From Lophius americanus (taxonomy: Eukaryota > Chordata > Actinopteri > Lophiiformes > Lophiidae): DNA of 64,000 nucleotides. The stretch covers positions 6,227,001-6,291,000 of the forward strand of contig JBBDHG010000009.1 in assembly GCA_037951165.1 (NCBI GenBank), written 5' to 3'. A model generated the notes under the pieces. The model worked only from the letters and a program-made list of their open reading frames with translations. It had not been told where the DNA came from and did not search any database. The translations under genes were made by a program, and so were the position numbers. Within the stretch, counting starts at the first letter, position 1. Each line of letters starts with the position of its first letter. Positions 36,550 to 48,604 of this stretch are shown here, one piece after another.

Positions 36550-37781
36550 TCACCGCGGATGCCATGTCTTTATCAGTGGGATATCAAATTAAATATTATA
36601 GTTTATAGTAGTAGTTGTAGTAGTGCAAAAGAAAATATTCTAAAAAGAAAACTATATAATCAACAAACATGACATGAGTCAAAACCTAAAAAATGAGGAT
36701 GAAACTATCCATGTCTTACATGGTTAGCATGGCAACCCATTCTAAATTGTTGGAAGACAGAATGAATAAATAACCCATGTGGTTCTTCGGCTCCTTGTGG
36801 TTTTGCAAGCTGTAGAAGAATAATAATGTGATAATCACGTTCAGCAGCCTGCCAGTAAGCGTGGCACTGTAGTTATAAATTCAGCAACATACAGCACACA
36901 TCTCGCAGGCAACATTGTTTCAGCAGGATTCTTCATTTATCTAACACAACGATTTCCTACCCTTGACCTAAAAGGTAAGTTAACATTTGAACTGCCCACA
37001 CATCTAATGTTGCTCTCTGGTTTTCCATCAGCTTCTCAGCGATAACAGCATGTTGGTGTTTATACACCACTAAAGCCGATTAATCTCAAGCCTGACAATG
37101 ACTATGCTAGCGCTTGAGTCATGCAAACACAGGGAGAAAAAACTTGGGCCATGAAAACATTTCTAAATAGCTTAAGTTTATATTTGAATTTATTTTTACA
37201 GCCTGAGGGTTTACAAACAGCCATGACTTTAAGAGCAGAGGAAAAGCAGCTGAGGACAGGTATATGGTATATTTCATTAGACATGGAGCTTTTCGGGAGC
37301 TGACTACAGTGTACGTTTGTCCCAGTGGATTGATGACGGCTTTCTATTAAGGTAAATAAATAAATAATAGCATGGTCCCGGAGATGTGACAGCTATGATG
37401 TGTGCTGCAATAAAAGGCTCTGGTCTGATGCTTCTGACAGAAGTTATATTCACCATGGAATATGCCCCATTTATTTTTTTATTTATATAACTGGGTTATT
37501 TATCCATGAAGTGCTGGATACATGTTGCTGAAAGATTGGATTCTCTTCGAGTACTAAGTTCAGTGGGTTATCGTGTTTACTGCCACCTAGAAAAGCACCA
37601 TCTGCTGTCAAAAATTAGAAAGGAGTGCTTATAGGTGAACATTGACAGAGAGAACCAACACTCCTAAAATGTCCTTTTACCTAACATTTATTTTTTCATA
37701 TCACCAGATCCAGTCCAAACCAGAATTAATAATAAAGTAATGATAACTAGACATTTGCTGTTGATCTCAACAGCAAGGGTA
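36550..37781. other. Unassigned 1.2 kb
   Basis: No further 5S copy, gene or repeat family recognised. Confidence 0.4.
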
Positions 37782-37872
37782 TATAATAATAATAATAATA
37801 ATAATACATTTAATTTATAATGCACTTTACATTTGGATCAAATCTCAAAGTGCTACAAAGCAAAAGCAGATA
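37782..37872 (-). repeat. L2-type LINE tail with (TAA)n end, minus strand
   Basis: A TAA array followed by ATACATTTAATTTATAATGC, then CTTTACATTTGGATCAAATC and CAAAGTGCTACAA. It is the reverse complement of the tail of the L2 copy at 20.4 kb. Confidence 0.85.
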
Positions 37873-37984
37873 AAAATCCATGGTATATCCAGGAAGAGCC
37901 CCCAGTCCCCTGCCCTGCAAATGCAGTCCCCCTTGATCCCCCACATGAAATGTATTATGTCCATTGTATTATTTATTAAAAAAT

Positions 37985-38279
37985 AATTTAAAAAAAGGCT
38001 CCTCAAGGTGAGTAAAATATGAACTATTAGGTTGAAACATAATGTATACAAGATGGATCTCCTCTAGTTGATTCATATGCACCAAATTTAAACTAATTCA
38101 GACAAACGGTTGAGATATTTTGGCCTGAAACCAACCTTTTCCCAAAAAAATGAAATTCTTCTTTGCACAAATCTTTATGGGGGTATAACATTTGAAAATG
38201 ATCTATGAAAATGTTTCTGAGTTACATCTGGAAACACTGTTTTTCAAAAATAAAGCTCCCCCTAGTCAGTAAAACAGTA
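37985..38279 (-). repeat. Family A dispersed repeat, copy 2
   Basis: On the plus strand this shows the reverse-complement landmarks GAGTAAAATATGAACTATTAG, TGTATACAAGATGGATCTCC, GCACCAAATTTAAACTAATT, and a terminal AAAGCTCCCCCTAGTCAGTA. It abuts the Gypsy gag remnant. Confidence 0.8.
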
Positions 38280-38772
38280 GGGGGGAGCTGGTTTGACTCA
38301 GCAGGACCCCCACAGCTAAAGATGAGTCTGACCTTTTGGCCGCACAGGAACGGCGGCAATAAGACGACCAGTCTTTCCACAAAACAAACAACCATCTCAA
38401 AACTTATGCTATCTCGCCTCCTGAGAAAGATGTACCCTAGCTGGTTCCATTGGGTCCCTCGTCCGGGAAGCAGGATGTTCAGAAGGTAGGAGATTTTAGC
38501 AGCAGCAGGGGAGAACATAGCGGTTATAGAGGCAAATTAATGACAATTACCCCACCTCTCTCATTGGCGTTCACTCAGACGGTTATCGGGATGGCCATTG
38601 ACACCAAAGCCTGAAGATCCGCTGGGTTGTCACAAGAAGCAAACTCAGCCTTTAACTGGTAATTTAACCCTTCATGAACAGTCCTCGCAGTGTCTCCTCA
38701 TTCCATCTTGAGTCTGCAGCCAGTGTCCAAAAGTCAAGGAAATAGTCTGCGACGGTCCTGGATCCCTGTCCT
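38280..38772 (-). pseudogene. Ty3/Gypsy-type retrotransposon gag remnant
   Basis: Read on the minus strand, a gag C-terminal half can be followed. RTVADYFLDFWTLAADSRW leads to NEETLRGLF. After a stop and frameshift come LKAEFAS(C)D and ADLQALVSMAI. At 38392-38330 a zinc-knuckle remnant reads CLFCGKTG(R)LIA, in which the histidine and third cysteine positions are lost. This order is that of fish Gypsy gag proteins. Several stops and frameshifts make it non-functional, and no protease, reverse transcriptase or LTR is attached. Confidence 0.75.
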
Positions 38773-41204
38773 AGACTTACTAAGCAATTAAATACATATC
38801 CAATATAATCTTGATGATCATATCTAACAGATTTTGTTAAAAAACATCTTTCTTTTTCTTTTCTGGTTTTGTTTGTTTATATGTTTTCACCTTGGTCCAT
38901 TAGTATGTTCATATGTTTCCTGCTATTTCTCCATCTTGTTTGTATTCTGTCAAACTTTAAATAAGTTTTCCCCTCTGTCATTTAATATTATTATGCAAAG
39001 GATTTGCATTCCACCTTCAAGCCTTCGCACCTTCATCGTCTCAACTGGACATCCGGACATCTCCAATCAAGTCCTCCGTTAATAAAGTACTCCCAAAATC
39101 GTGCGCCATTCATCTTAACTGCAACCAGTCAGTCAGTCTAAGGTCCATGAGGAAGTCTTCTTCATACCGAAAGCACATAATTCATCAGACATCATCACCA
39201 GTTGCTCTACTTCCTTTTGGAGTCCAAGCACCAAAGTCTTGGATCACTTGCACGTATAAGTGTTGAGATGGAAAAAAACATATTTTATTCAAATGCATCT
39301 AGTCAACTGTTACTTATAACCATAACAGCAAATTTTTATTCAACTTAAAAATGGAACCTTCAGCCATCACTACCTACGGGCCAGCACAATGCAGAGAATG
39401 GAATATGTGAAAAAGGATATTGGAATGAATAATGCACAGTACAAAATGGATATCATCAGGCCAAAGGTGATTTACTTTTGTGTTCATATTTACACAACAA
39501 TGTGTGGATTTTGGAATGGACTGTTAACTGGACTTCTCACAATTTGCATTATGTATCACGCAACCAAAAATAATTATGAATGTAATTATGAAGGATAAAT
39601 ATCCTCTTATCTCATTTGGAATAACAGATTGCTGGAAAAGATAGATGTTTATATTCATGACAGGCTAGTTGTACTTATTTTATAATTTATTGGGCAGGTC
39701 AAAAACTTTGTCAGCATTTATTCTCATTGATCTGTTTGTTCCCCAAGGGCCCCTTTACTTCTGTATTGTAAATCTATTGAGGCTTGTGTATACTGGCCCC
39801 TCAAAGGATAAGCAAAGATTGGATTTCATTCATCTCACGTTCAGTCCTTTAGCGTCTTAATTATTTGTCATTTAATCATTTATTCAAAGTAAATATCACC
39901 TATTGATTGTTTTCACTTTTTTTTTTATGAAAGGACAGCATCTAAATTGTAATGGCCATTTAGATACTTATGAATATATGAATACAATTGATTGGATGTA
40001 ATTTTTTTAAATAAGGCAATTTAGCCATTAAACATTATGTAATATAATAATTTACCTAAAAAGCCGACAACCAATTAGCTCCGATTCTCTCCAGTGCTGA
40101 CCTATCTGCACATTTGACCAGAATACCACAAAGTCAAACTGGGGCCTGATTGTCTTTCAATATGTGACCACAAAGAGTCCCTAGATCCCTGGTGGGCTTT
40201 ATCATTACCTGTTTATTGATGGTAATGATGCTGAGTGTTAGTGTAAGTGTTAGTGTTATCATTCTTAGTATTCTGAAGTTTTCAGCAGATTTTTGTATAA
40301 ATAATTGCCAGGACTGTCTTCAAAACTGTTTGTGGTATCAAAAATAATGCTTGCAATTCAGCTTCCTAAAACCAGGTTTTCAGTCAACAAAATGCTATCT
40401 CTGCAGTGAATGTAGGCACAGCCTATAGGTGCCGGGCACTGCACATGCATCACTCTAATCCCAGAGATTAAAATGAGTGACCAAGAAAAAAAAAGGCTGA
40501 CTCTAGTGAAACATCAACAGTCACATTACTGATTACTGTGCTAGCCTGCAGTTGCTTTAAACATGACATCCCTAATATCTCACTGACAACATGCATCAAA
40601 CCGCTCTGCCCATATTGACAAAATGATGTAAGCTTCCAAATAGCAATGATCTGTGGCCATGCACCTGTCATGGATGCATTATGTATTCTTGCTGTACATT
40701 CAGGAAACATCAATCAATCCTGTAAAAGAAAATTAAGTCAGTTAGTTCGATTTAAATATGTAATTTAACACCTGTGCAGCTGTCCTTTCTGTCAGGCAAA
40801 ATCCAGAATAATCTTTCCCTGTATTAGACCATAGTCACCTCTATAAGCCATGGAGGCATACTGTTACCCAAGCATGTTGGGTGTGACAGTGGTGTGTGAG
40901 TCATTGGATGGTAGCAGGGGTGTGCATGTCATGCAATTTAATGTGATGAAGTTTATGTTAATGTGGTTTTCGTTTACTTTACCTTGACACAAACGTGCAT
41001 TCAACTAATCACTTTATGTGCATTGGATTCCTTTTTACTTGGGCATTCTGCCATGAGAAACAAACATAATAATTATTTCTACATTATGTGTTAGCTTTCG
41101 GATTCCACAAATCCCCAGAAAGATAGATGGCATAGCCGGTACTGGCATCACGTTCCAACTGAGTGACATTTAGACAAATTTGATCAACAACTTTGCAATG
41201 GTTT
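38773..41204. other. Unassigned 2.4 kb
   Basis: No gene recognised. The pyrimidine-rich part at 38840-38970 may be LTR-derived. The short frames at 39389-39598 and 40468-40713 have no motif. Confidence 0.4.
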
Positions 41205-41545
41205 TTTGTTTCAGTGCAGTGGTTTTGCCCGGACCCAAATGCAGACGCATACCATGTATTGCTGGTACAAAATATATTTATTTTCCCATAAGACACGAGG
41301 AAATAACCGGCACCGAAATAACTGGAAGTTACTTTACCGTACACTGGGAGGGGTTGGAACACGTGACGACACAAGGACATCATGCAACGAACTGGCACAG
41401 AAGGGAAGGTAAGGACAGACTTTATACACAGACATAAGGAGACAATGAGACACAGCTGGAGGGGAACACAGGTGAGCATGATCACCAATCACAAGACAGA
41501 CACAGAGGGAGAGACCGAGGGAGAAAGGAACACAGAGGCGTGACA
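41205..41545 (-). repeat. LTR-like element, minus strand
   Basis: On the minus strand it begins TGTCACGCCTCTGTG, continues with CTCCC/TGTGT-rich text including GCTCACCTGTGTTCC and TGTGCCAGTTCGTTG, has an AATAAA-like signal, and ends GTCTGCATTTGGGTCCGGGC...CA. The TG...CA ends and the phrase GTCTGCATTTGGGTCC suggest a solitary LTR of a teleost retrotransposon. No target duplication was verified. Confidence 0.55.
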
Positions 41546-41818
41546 TTGACTAAATGTATAGATACAAATATGGCAAGCTATAAATAATATTTTATATGTG
41601 GAAGTTTTAAAACAGTGCCTTTTTAACACACACTACTCAGGGATATTCATAATATTGGTGGGGGGGATATATTAGAAAGCACGTGGATAAGTTGCCCTTG
41701 ATGTTGATATAACCTGTTTCTCTCTCTCCATTAAATAAACTATAAATAAATAATTTTCCATGCATTTATTGAATTTCGTTCCACCCAAAATGATTTTTCA
41801 TTTTTGAGTGGTAGTGGT

Positions 41819-41857
41819 CCATCCTCTCTTGATCTGAGACAAAAGAAGAGAGGATGG
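41819..41857. repeat. 12-bp inverted repeat, 15-nt loop
   Basis: CCATCCTCTCTT at 41819-41830 is exactly complementary to AAGAGAGGATGG at 41846-41857. Confidence 0.9.
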
Positions 41858-41903
41858 TCAGAACTAAAGGTTTGAAGTGCTAGCCACACTTCCACCTCAA
41901 AGC

Positions 41904-41967
41904 TATAAAACCTGCACCTCTGTCTTTGTCTGTGTCTCGTCTCAGAACCTTCTACCTGGCTCTCAAG
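41904..41967 (+). promoter_or_regulatory. TATA-box and short first-exon candidate
   Basis: TATAAAA at 41904-41910 is followed after about 25-30 bp by pyrimidine-rich start-like text (CTGTGTCTCGTCTCAG) and a splice-donor-like CAAG|GTATAT at 41967/41968. The spacing is what a TATA-driven vertebrate gene with a short non-coding exon would show. No downstream coding exon is recognised, so this is a weak candidate. Confidence 0.25.
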
Positions 41968-44540
41968 GTATATTTATTTTTATTGTCAGTATTCTAGTCT
42001 TCTCTGCTCTCATAACATTTCTTTGAGCACGCAATTTTAGGTGTTACAGTTAACAACTGTTAGTTGAACAAACAACAAACACAAACACTACTTTTCATTA
42101 CATTTAATGGAAAATTCTTGTTATTGACTTTTCTAATGTTTTAAGTGAAAGTCATATCTGGTAAAAAATTATTTTTTTCCGACATCGGCCATGAAGATAA
42201 ACATAAAAAGTTTTGCGGATCTGTAAAACTGGTGAACCAGTGGGACGCAAACATAGACCAGCAGCTGACCAAGCCATCAACAAGCCATGGTGACAACAAA
42301 TACATCAGGGAAAGATTGTGAAAAATGGCCTGGACCCTCAATCTTTGGTTCTGATCAGAGAATTCTCCAATTACTTACATCAGAAGAGGCTTAATCTACC
42401 ATTCATCTAATGGTGACCAGGATTCATTTCATAATAACGAATATCCTTAACTCAAGAATTGAATCATCTTAATCCCAATTCCTAGATAATTAAGTCACAC
42501 ATAATTCCAAATTATTTAATAAATTCCTCTCTTATACCATTGCCCAATGTTTAAGAACAATTATTTCTCTAAATAATCCCCTTCCTTACATGCATTAACC
42601 TTTTTGTTTCTTATATTACCCATTGTATCATATGCATCATGTATTAGTAGTATGTCATTGAATAAATCCTAATTAAAGGAAGCAGTTTTCCTGCTCCCTC
42701 TTTGAATGTTTGTATAAGAAATAGATTGGAAAATTGTGACTTTCAGATATAAGACTGACTAATCCGATCATTTAAGTAATTTATTTTTTATATTATCTAG
42801 ATGGTGACCCTAAAATGACGAGACTTGTCCTGCTATAATTTGTCCCCATAAAATCTCTGAAACACTGCAAAATACTTGCAGAGTACAGACCATAAGGCTC
42901 TGTGCATATCCATGTACATCTTTAATGTTGAGCATAAATCGGCTTTAACCCAATCAATAAAGTAAATAAGCCATTCCATGCCAATTCAAGTAATTTTTTA
43001 GCATGAGTAAAATATAGAATATATTTCGATTCTGTATCCCTTATTTTGTATACTTTATTCTTGCATTTATCCTGCAGACAAAACACATGTTAAAATGTTT
43101 CCATTTTGGACGATACTGTTTTTGTTATTTATATTTCTTTATTAAACCAACCTGATAAGGTTGCGCTCAACAGTTAAACAAGTTTCTCTCTGGAGCATTT
43201 GCTGCACCCAGATGTCAAAACACCTGGATTATTTTGTATGGATTATTTGGGCCAGGTATTATGAGTAAAATTATTATCATTTTGTTTCAATTTGCTTTAT
43301 GTAACCCACACAGATCCAACCTTTTGTATTACTGTTAGAAATCCTTTTTCTCACCAAAGACCAGATCCATGTGCTGATGATCCACCCAAATTGATCATTC
43401 CGGTGCGCCAATACTTAAACTCCCCTGGGCTCCCCCTTCACCTGTTGTTAACAACATTCTCTTAGGGGTTTCTGTCAAGTATTGACAGAGAGGAAAAACA
43501 TATGGTTGCCTTCATCTGTTGAAGCACGAGGATAAACCCTTGGAGCTAGTTTGACCTTCTCCAGCAGTCTTCAAACTGCAAATTAAACAGAAATCGTTTC
43601 CTAACCTGAAGTCACCATGGTTCCCTGATGTCCTAACGCTCAAGGGAAACTGAATGTCAGTTTAAGGCAAAAGATAAAAATATTTGCAAGAACATTAATT
43701 TTGGACATAGTATTCAGCAGCTGTCAGTAAAAAATGAGAGATTCTTTCCTCTGCAACACTCACACAGCTAAACATCTGATATTAATAAATGTCATACTTA
43801 AAAAAATATTTTCAGCAGTATTTTGGCTATATGACAGATTGAGACTTAGTGGCAAGCTGTATTCCTACATGATATCTTTCCTCCTTGAAGTGACCCTGCT
43901 GTCCTCCTCTTCCTTGTGATGATCTGCATTAATGCTTCGAGACGGACCTACGCAAAGCACAGAGGTTGTTTGATGGTTCTGGTTGCCTGTGGGCTGTATA
44001 GTTCTAGTGGGGCTCTTTAGACTGTTTGAAGTATGCTGCTTATGTGAGAGATGAAAAATTCATGAGAATAATTGAAAGTAAGAGTCTGTTATGCAAAGGT
44101 TAGTTTGAAATACTTAGGATACTTCTTGCACCACTGGTACAGGTCTCTTCTTTCCTTTTCTTTTCTTCCATAACGTGTGAAACAGAGTCGAACTGCTGGT
44201 GAATTTGAGCGGAAAGTCATGCTTGTGATTGATGACTTGATATATGATGAAGGTATTACATCAGATATGCTCACCTTAGTTTAAAATTATTTCCGTCAGA
44301 AACAAAGTTTGTTCAGGTAAAAAACTTCAAGAAGTACATATTATATTGTTCATTCTTCTAAATCCATTTGTCACATACATGTTTCTGCCAATTCAACTTA
44401 CCATAGTGGTTCCACAACAGAAAGATTTTATCAAGATGCCTCAGTATTTTGAATTAAAATTTTTATAAAAAGAAAAAAGAGACCGGCCTAAATGATAGAC
44501 GCAAATAAAAACAGGTATCTGGTATCTAATCTTCAGTGTG

Positions 44541-45506
44541 CAGAGGAACACTGCCAGATCCACACAAAATGACCTCCATTGTGTTACTGCTGTGATGTTT
44601 CTGACAAAACCGTCAGCAACAGATTGCATAAGGGTGGCATGATGGCCCGACGTCCTCTTCTGGGACCTGTGCTCAAAGCCCAGCATGTGAAGCTCAATTG
44701 GTGATCACTAGAGAACAGCAGACTTGGCACTGGTGTCCCGTTCTCTTCACAGATGAGAACAGGTTTAAACTGAGGTTGTGTGGCAGGCGTAACAGAGTCT
44801 AGAAACACTGTGGAAAACTTAAAGCTGCTGCATCATCATCCAGCAGGACCAGTTTGGTGGTGGGTCAATGATGGTCTGGAGAGACAGATCCTCGAATGGT
44901 CCCACAGACCTCAACAGGCTAGCCAACGGTACCCTGACTGCTGTTAGGTACCAGGATGAAACTCAGACCCATTATCACACCTTACATTGGTCCGGTGGAC
45001 ACTGGGTTCTTCTTGGTCCAGGAAAATGCCCGGCCTCATTTGGTCAGAGTGTGTGAGCAGTTCACGGTGGATGAAGGTCCTCATGTTCCCCAAATCTGAA
45101 TCCAACTGAGACGTTATGTATACTGCATCCCACAGACTGTCCAGGAGAACTCATCCAGGTCTGGGAGGATATCCTCCAGGACACCATCTTACATCTTAAG
45201 CGCATGCCTAGGCATTTTCAGAAGGTCCCTTTGGTATGTGGGGGTCAAACACACTCCTAGGTCACATCATGAGTTGTGCGTTGAAATTCACTGGAGTTGG
45301 ATCAGTTTTTGATTTCAGTTTTTCACTTTGATTATGGTATAAATTAGAATCCAGCCCTTAATGATTATGTTTTCCATTGGTTGTACTTTCAAAATTTTTC
45401 TAAATATATTACGCAATGAATATCAATAAAGTTTTCAACTTGAATGTTTCTTTCATTGAGATCTGGACTGTGACTTAAGTGTTCCCTTATTTTATTTGAG
45501 CAGTGT
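44541..45506 (+). pseudogene. 5'-truncated Tc1-like transposon
   Basis: The transposase can be traced from the end of its DNA-binding part (GGMMARRPLLGPVLKAQH) through VLFTDENRF (second catalytic block), MMVWRD and RLANGTLTAVRYQDE. It then reaches an eroded QENARPH where the family has DNARPH, so the catalytic aspartate is lost, and PNLNPTE where SPDLNPIE is expected. Frames shift several times. The 3' end carries the typical inverted repeat AGTGTTCCCTTATTTTATTT then GAGCAGTG, followed by TA. The matching 5' inverted repeat and the first half of the gene are absent before 44541. Confidence 0.92.
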
Positions 45507-46154
45507 ATATATCCGCAAGATAAATACCCCAAACTTAGAGTTTGTTCGCATGTTTCTGTATTTCCTCCGTGCAGAGGTGGTCCAAATATTCAAGAGTTGA
45601 AATTAATGGAAAACAAGTCAACTAAGTGTTTTGTCCTGTAGGTCTCCGTGCCAATCCAGTGACTGAAAACTGATTTGTTGTCTGACTACAAATACGCTTT
45701 CTAGGATGCCAATACAACTACCACATAACAGAGGTACGAAGGAGAATTTTTACATCTGGTGACATTTACACTGCTCACATATTCTCACAGATAAAAGAAC
45801 AAATATGGCAATTAAAGTTCTCATTTATGACTTAAGTCAGCTTTCATAAGAAAGGCCTTTACAGCACAGAATTGTGTTTCATTGATCATGATGGCTACTA
45901 CCTTCTGAAGAGATGAAACGAAAAAGCCTTTTCAAAGAAGAGGCTGAAAAAGACATTACCTCATCCCTCACCTTGTCAGCGCCTACATACATATATGAAC
46001 TAGGCCTACACTGTCGACCCTGAAACCAAGGGTATATCCCTGAAAAGGGCCTATTGCAAGCCAGCAATCCCACTGATTGAATTCCTCAAATTAAATGTAA
46101 AGTTATGTACGAAACAGATTGTTTTTCATAAAGAAAAAGTTGAAGCTCGCTCTT
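45507..46154. other. Unassigned 0.65 kb
   Basis: No feature recognised. Confidence 0.4.
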
Positions 46155-46385
46155 GTTCGTAAATTTTGATACAAGCAAGGAAGAGCTCCACAGAAAAAAA
46201 GTGTATGCACCAAATTTGGACTAAATCTAACTAACTATTTTTTGTAAATAACTTTTCCCTAGTGCTTAAAATATGAACTATTAGAGTAAAATATTGTAAA
46301 AAAACAGAAAGATCTTCTCGAGTCAATTCCATAATCCACAATATTGAACCAAATTTCACCTACAGTTAGGAAATTAAGGAAAGAG
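46155..46385 (-). repeat. Family A dispersed repeat, copy 3
   Basis: Landmarks on the plus strand: GCACCAAATTTGGACTAAATC, AAATATGAACTATTAGAGTA, GATCTTCTCGAGTCAATTCC, TTAGGAAATTAAGGA. Confidence 0.75.
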
Positions 46386-46539
46386 GCTGGCATTAGTACG
46401 AGTTTGCTGATATGCATTATTTGTGACTTCATTCATGTGATTTTCTCCAAAACAAAATATTTACTGAATGCTATTTTATAACTGTGATTTACTACAGTAC
46501 ATAGGTATTTACTGTAACTGTAAAAGGGTACTAAGTGCC

Positions 46540-46833
46540 TCATATGGAAAGAGGAAGAATGATAAGTAGACTTGGTGTTGCAATGAGGAGGATTAGGAGA
46601 TTATATGCAGGAAAAGGTTGATGAAAAACAAGTGGGATAACCTGAGAAATGTAGGAAGTTGGAAGGAATACAATGAGATGCGAAGACCACAGAGGAAGTT
46701 TCTGGATGATGCTAGAGAGGAACTGCAATAGGTTAGTCTGAGAGAGGCAGCTGCAGAAGACAGGGCAAGGTGGTAATAGATAAATCGCTGTGTTGACCCC
46801 TAAAGGCAACAGCCATAAGAAGAAGAAGCATTT
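46540..46833 (+). pseudogene. RTE-like LINE 3' end
   Basis: The last codons of a non-LTR reverse transcriptase ORF are recognisable as RRPQRKFLDDARE and then VSLREAAAEDRARW, matching the C-terminus of a widespread fish LINE (RGRPRRRFLDVVREDM ... EDAQDR.RW). They are followed by the 3' tail CGCTGTGTTGACCCCTAAAG then GCAACAGCCATAAGAAGAAG. The copy is strongly 5'-truncated. Related tails occur at 63497 and the same LINE gives the minus-strand copy at 48605-49490. Confidence 0.8.
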
Positions 46834-47444
46834 ACTGTGATATTTTACAGTTTTATTACTTCATCACTGTGATTTACTTCAGTACAAAAATACTTACTTT
46901 ACCGTTTATGTACCGGACTGTATAGTATGTATCGTAAGCATAAACAATTAATTTAATTAAAAACAGTTAAATAGTAATCGGACATAAAATTCACGAGTTA
47001 GTTAAAAACAGACACCCTTACATTTCATTTGATTGTTGATTTTTATTCTATTTACAAAGTTTATATCCACTAATATTAATTTTGCTGAAACCAAATTAAG
47101 CCTACTTTATGCATTGGAGTAACAGTTCCATGCAGTTCCATAGTTTAGACTTGGTGTTGCTGTATACATGCATTGGCAAGGGGTCTTTCATTCTGGTTGG
47201 ATAAAGAGCAAAGTAGGCAAGAGATTGCGAGAACGATTTTGATGCTAATTATTGTGATTACTTGTCATTATCTCAGTCATCCACAGTATCCTCATTCTGG
47301 TAACCTTTTGGGGGCTAGTCCAGGATCGGCTTCACTTGCTAGAGAGTAGCTGATTTTTTAACCACAACCTGAAGCCATATGGATTCAACCAGCCTCGGGA
47401 ATTGTCCACCTTTGGAGTTGAGAGTCTTCGTGTGACCAGTTGAG
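46834..47444. other. Unassigned 0.6 kb
   Basis: The first 130 bp repeats text found left of the LINE insertion (CTGTGATTTACTNCAGTACA at 46480 and 46867), so the LINE lies in or between related units. The rest is unassigned. Confidence 0.4.
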
Positions 47445-47825
47445 ATGTCTTCGGATCATTTTCTTGGGATACTCTTGGAGATCCAGAAGCTCCTGCATAT
47501 TCTCAACGAGGAGCAGCTCTACAACCTGGCATTGTCACTGGAAGATGAGCGAGATGTTGAAATTCCAGCAGTCACAGGCTGCAATGTACCTGAACTGTTC
47601 GAATACCTAGTCGGCTACACGAAAAGTGGTCAGCTAAATGACTTCGAGGACCACCTGCCTGTACCAACAATAGACTCTGTAAACAGGGACAGTGAAACAA
47701 GTGGACGACCAACAATGACTGAACAGGTACCTGGGTCTGGGACTGGGATTGACGACTGTCTTCAGAGTTTTGTTGAACGGAAGGTGTTTCACTTAATGCC
47801 AAGATATATTCAGTACATAATCTGA
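47445..47825 (+). CDS. Orphan ORF, 126 codons, unknown function
   Basis: An uninterrupted ATG-to-stop frame with a normal amino-acid mix, unlike the surrounding chance frames. Residues 7-60 are predicted by eye to be mostly helical and leucine-patterned (LLEIQKLLHILNEEQLYNLA, then VPELFEYLVGYTKSGQL). The second half is polar and serine/threonine-rich. I do not recognise the family. It may be the first exon of a repeat-borne protein, since a family A copy begins immediately after its stop (47830) and fragments of another repeated protein family lie 1.7 kb downstream on the same strand. A chance frame cannot be excluded. Confidence 0.35.
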   Translation: MSSDHFLGILLEIQKLLHILNEEQLYNLALSLEDERDVEIPAVTGCNVPELFEYLVGYTKSGQLNDFEDHLPVPTIDSVNRDSETSGRPTMTEQVPGSGTGIDDCLQSFVERKVFHLMPRYIQYII

Positions 47826-47829
47826 GTGT

Positions 47830-48440
47830 GGCACAAGGATGTTATGGCTGAAAAACAGTGTTATTGATAAAATAAGCTCCCCCTTGTGAGGGAAATACAA
47901 ACTCTTATTGTAAAATATAAGATAGATAAATAGGTCTGCGGTTGAGTAATTATGGGCCTAAAACCTTTGAAACTTAAGCCCCCTTCTGTGTTAGAAATAT
48001 ACAACTGACTTTTCCCAAAATCAATTCTGTTCTTCATTGCACTGTATATGTGCGTATACATTGATCAATTACATAGTTTTTGAGTTGTTTCTGGAAAACA
48101 GTCCAGAAAAAAAGCCCTTCCTATTGAGTAAAATTTGAACTGCTAGATTAAAATACAATAATTACCAGTTAAGTCTCCTTGAGTTAACACATATGCACGA
48201 TATTTGGACTAAATCAAAACAATGAGTATGAAGTTATTTCCTTAAAAACTGTGTTTTTCATAAAAAGTAAAATATACTGAGTAAAATATGAGCTACTAGA
48301 GTATAATACGATGTATACAAGATAGATCTCCTTGAGTTCATTCTAATGCAACAAATTTGACCAAAAACACTCAAATTGTTCGTTGCGCAAAGGTCTACAT
48401 GGTGATAAAATCTGGAAATGATACAATACATAGTTTTTGC
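47830..48440 (-). repeat. Family A dispersed repeat, copy 4 (longest minus-strand copy)
   Basis: At least three internal units are visible on the plus strand, marked by AAGCTCCCCCTTGTGAGG (47868), AAGCCCCCTTCTGTG (47970) and AAGCCCTTCCTATTGAG (48110), each followed by TA-rich text. Two of them share the GATAGATCTCCTTGAGTTCA / AGTCTCCTTGAGTTAACAC block. Units are spaced roughly 100-150 bp. Confidence 0.8.
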
Positions 48441-48604
48441 GTTATTCCATTAACATGAAGACTCTGCGGCGTAATAAAATTTTTTGTAGTTCTGAAGTGA
48501 AGATATTGCTGCCAGAGTAGCAAATGGGCTGTCTTATTTAGTAGTGTCAATACAGGATATAAAATATCACAAAAAAATCCATCATGCACTGTCCCTTGCA
48601 TCTT

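Larger units (their letters stand above)
41546..44540. other. Unassigned 3.0 kb
   Basis: No coding exon recognised. It holds a 12-bp hairpin (41819-41857) and a promoter-like TATAAAA (41904), both listed separately. The rest is AT-rich. Confidence 0.4.

Noticed and set aside
41084..41488. 134-codon open frame (-)
   Set aside because: Overlaps the LTR-like repeat and its flank; cysteine-rich appearance comes from TGTGT-type text and no domain is recognised.
47572..47802. 76-codon frame (-)
   Set aside because: Shadow of the better-composed plus-strand ORF at 47445-47825.
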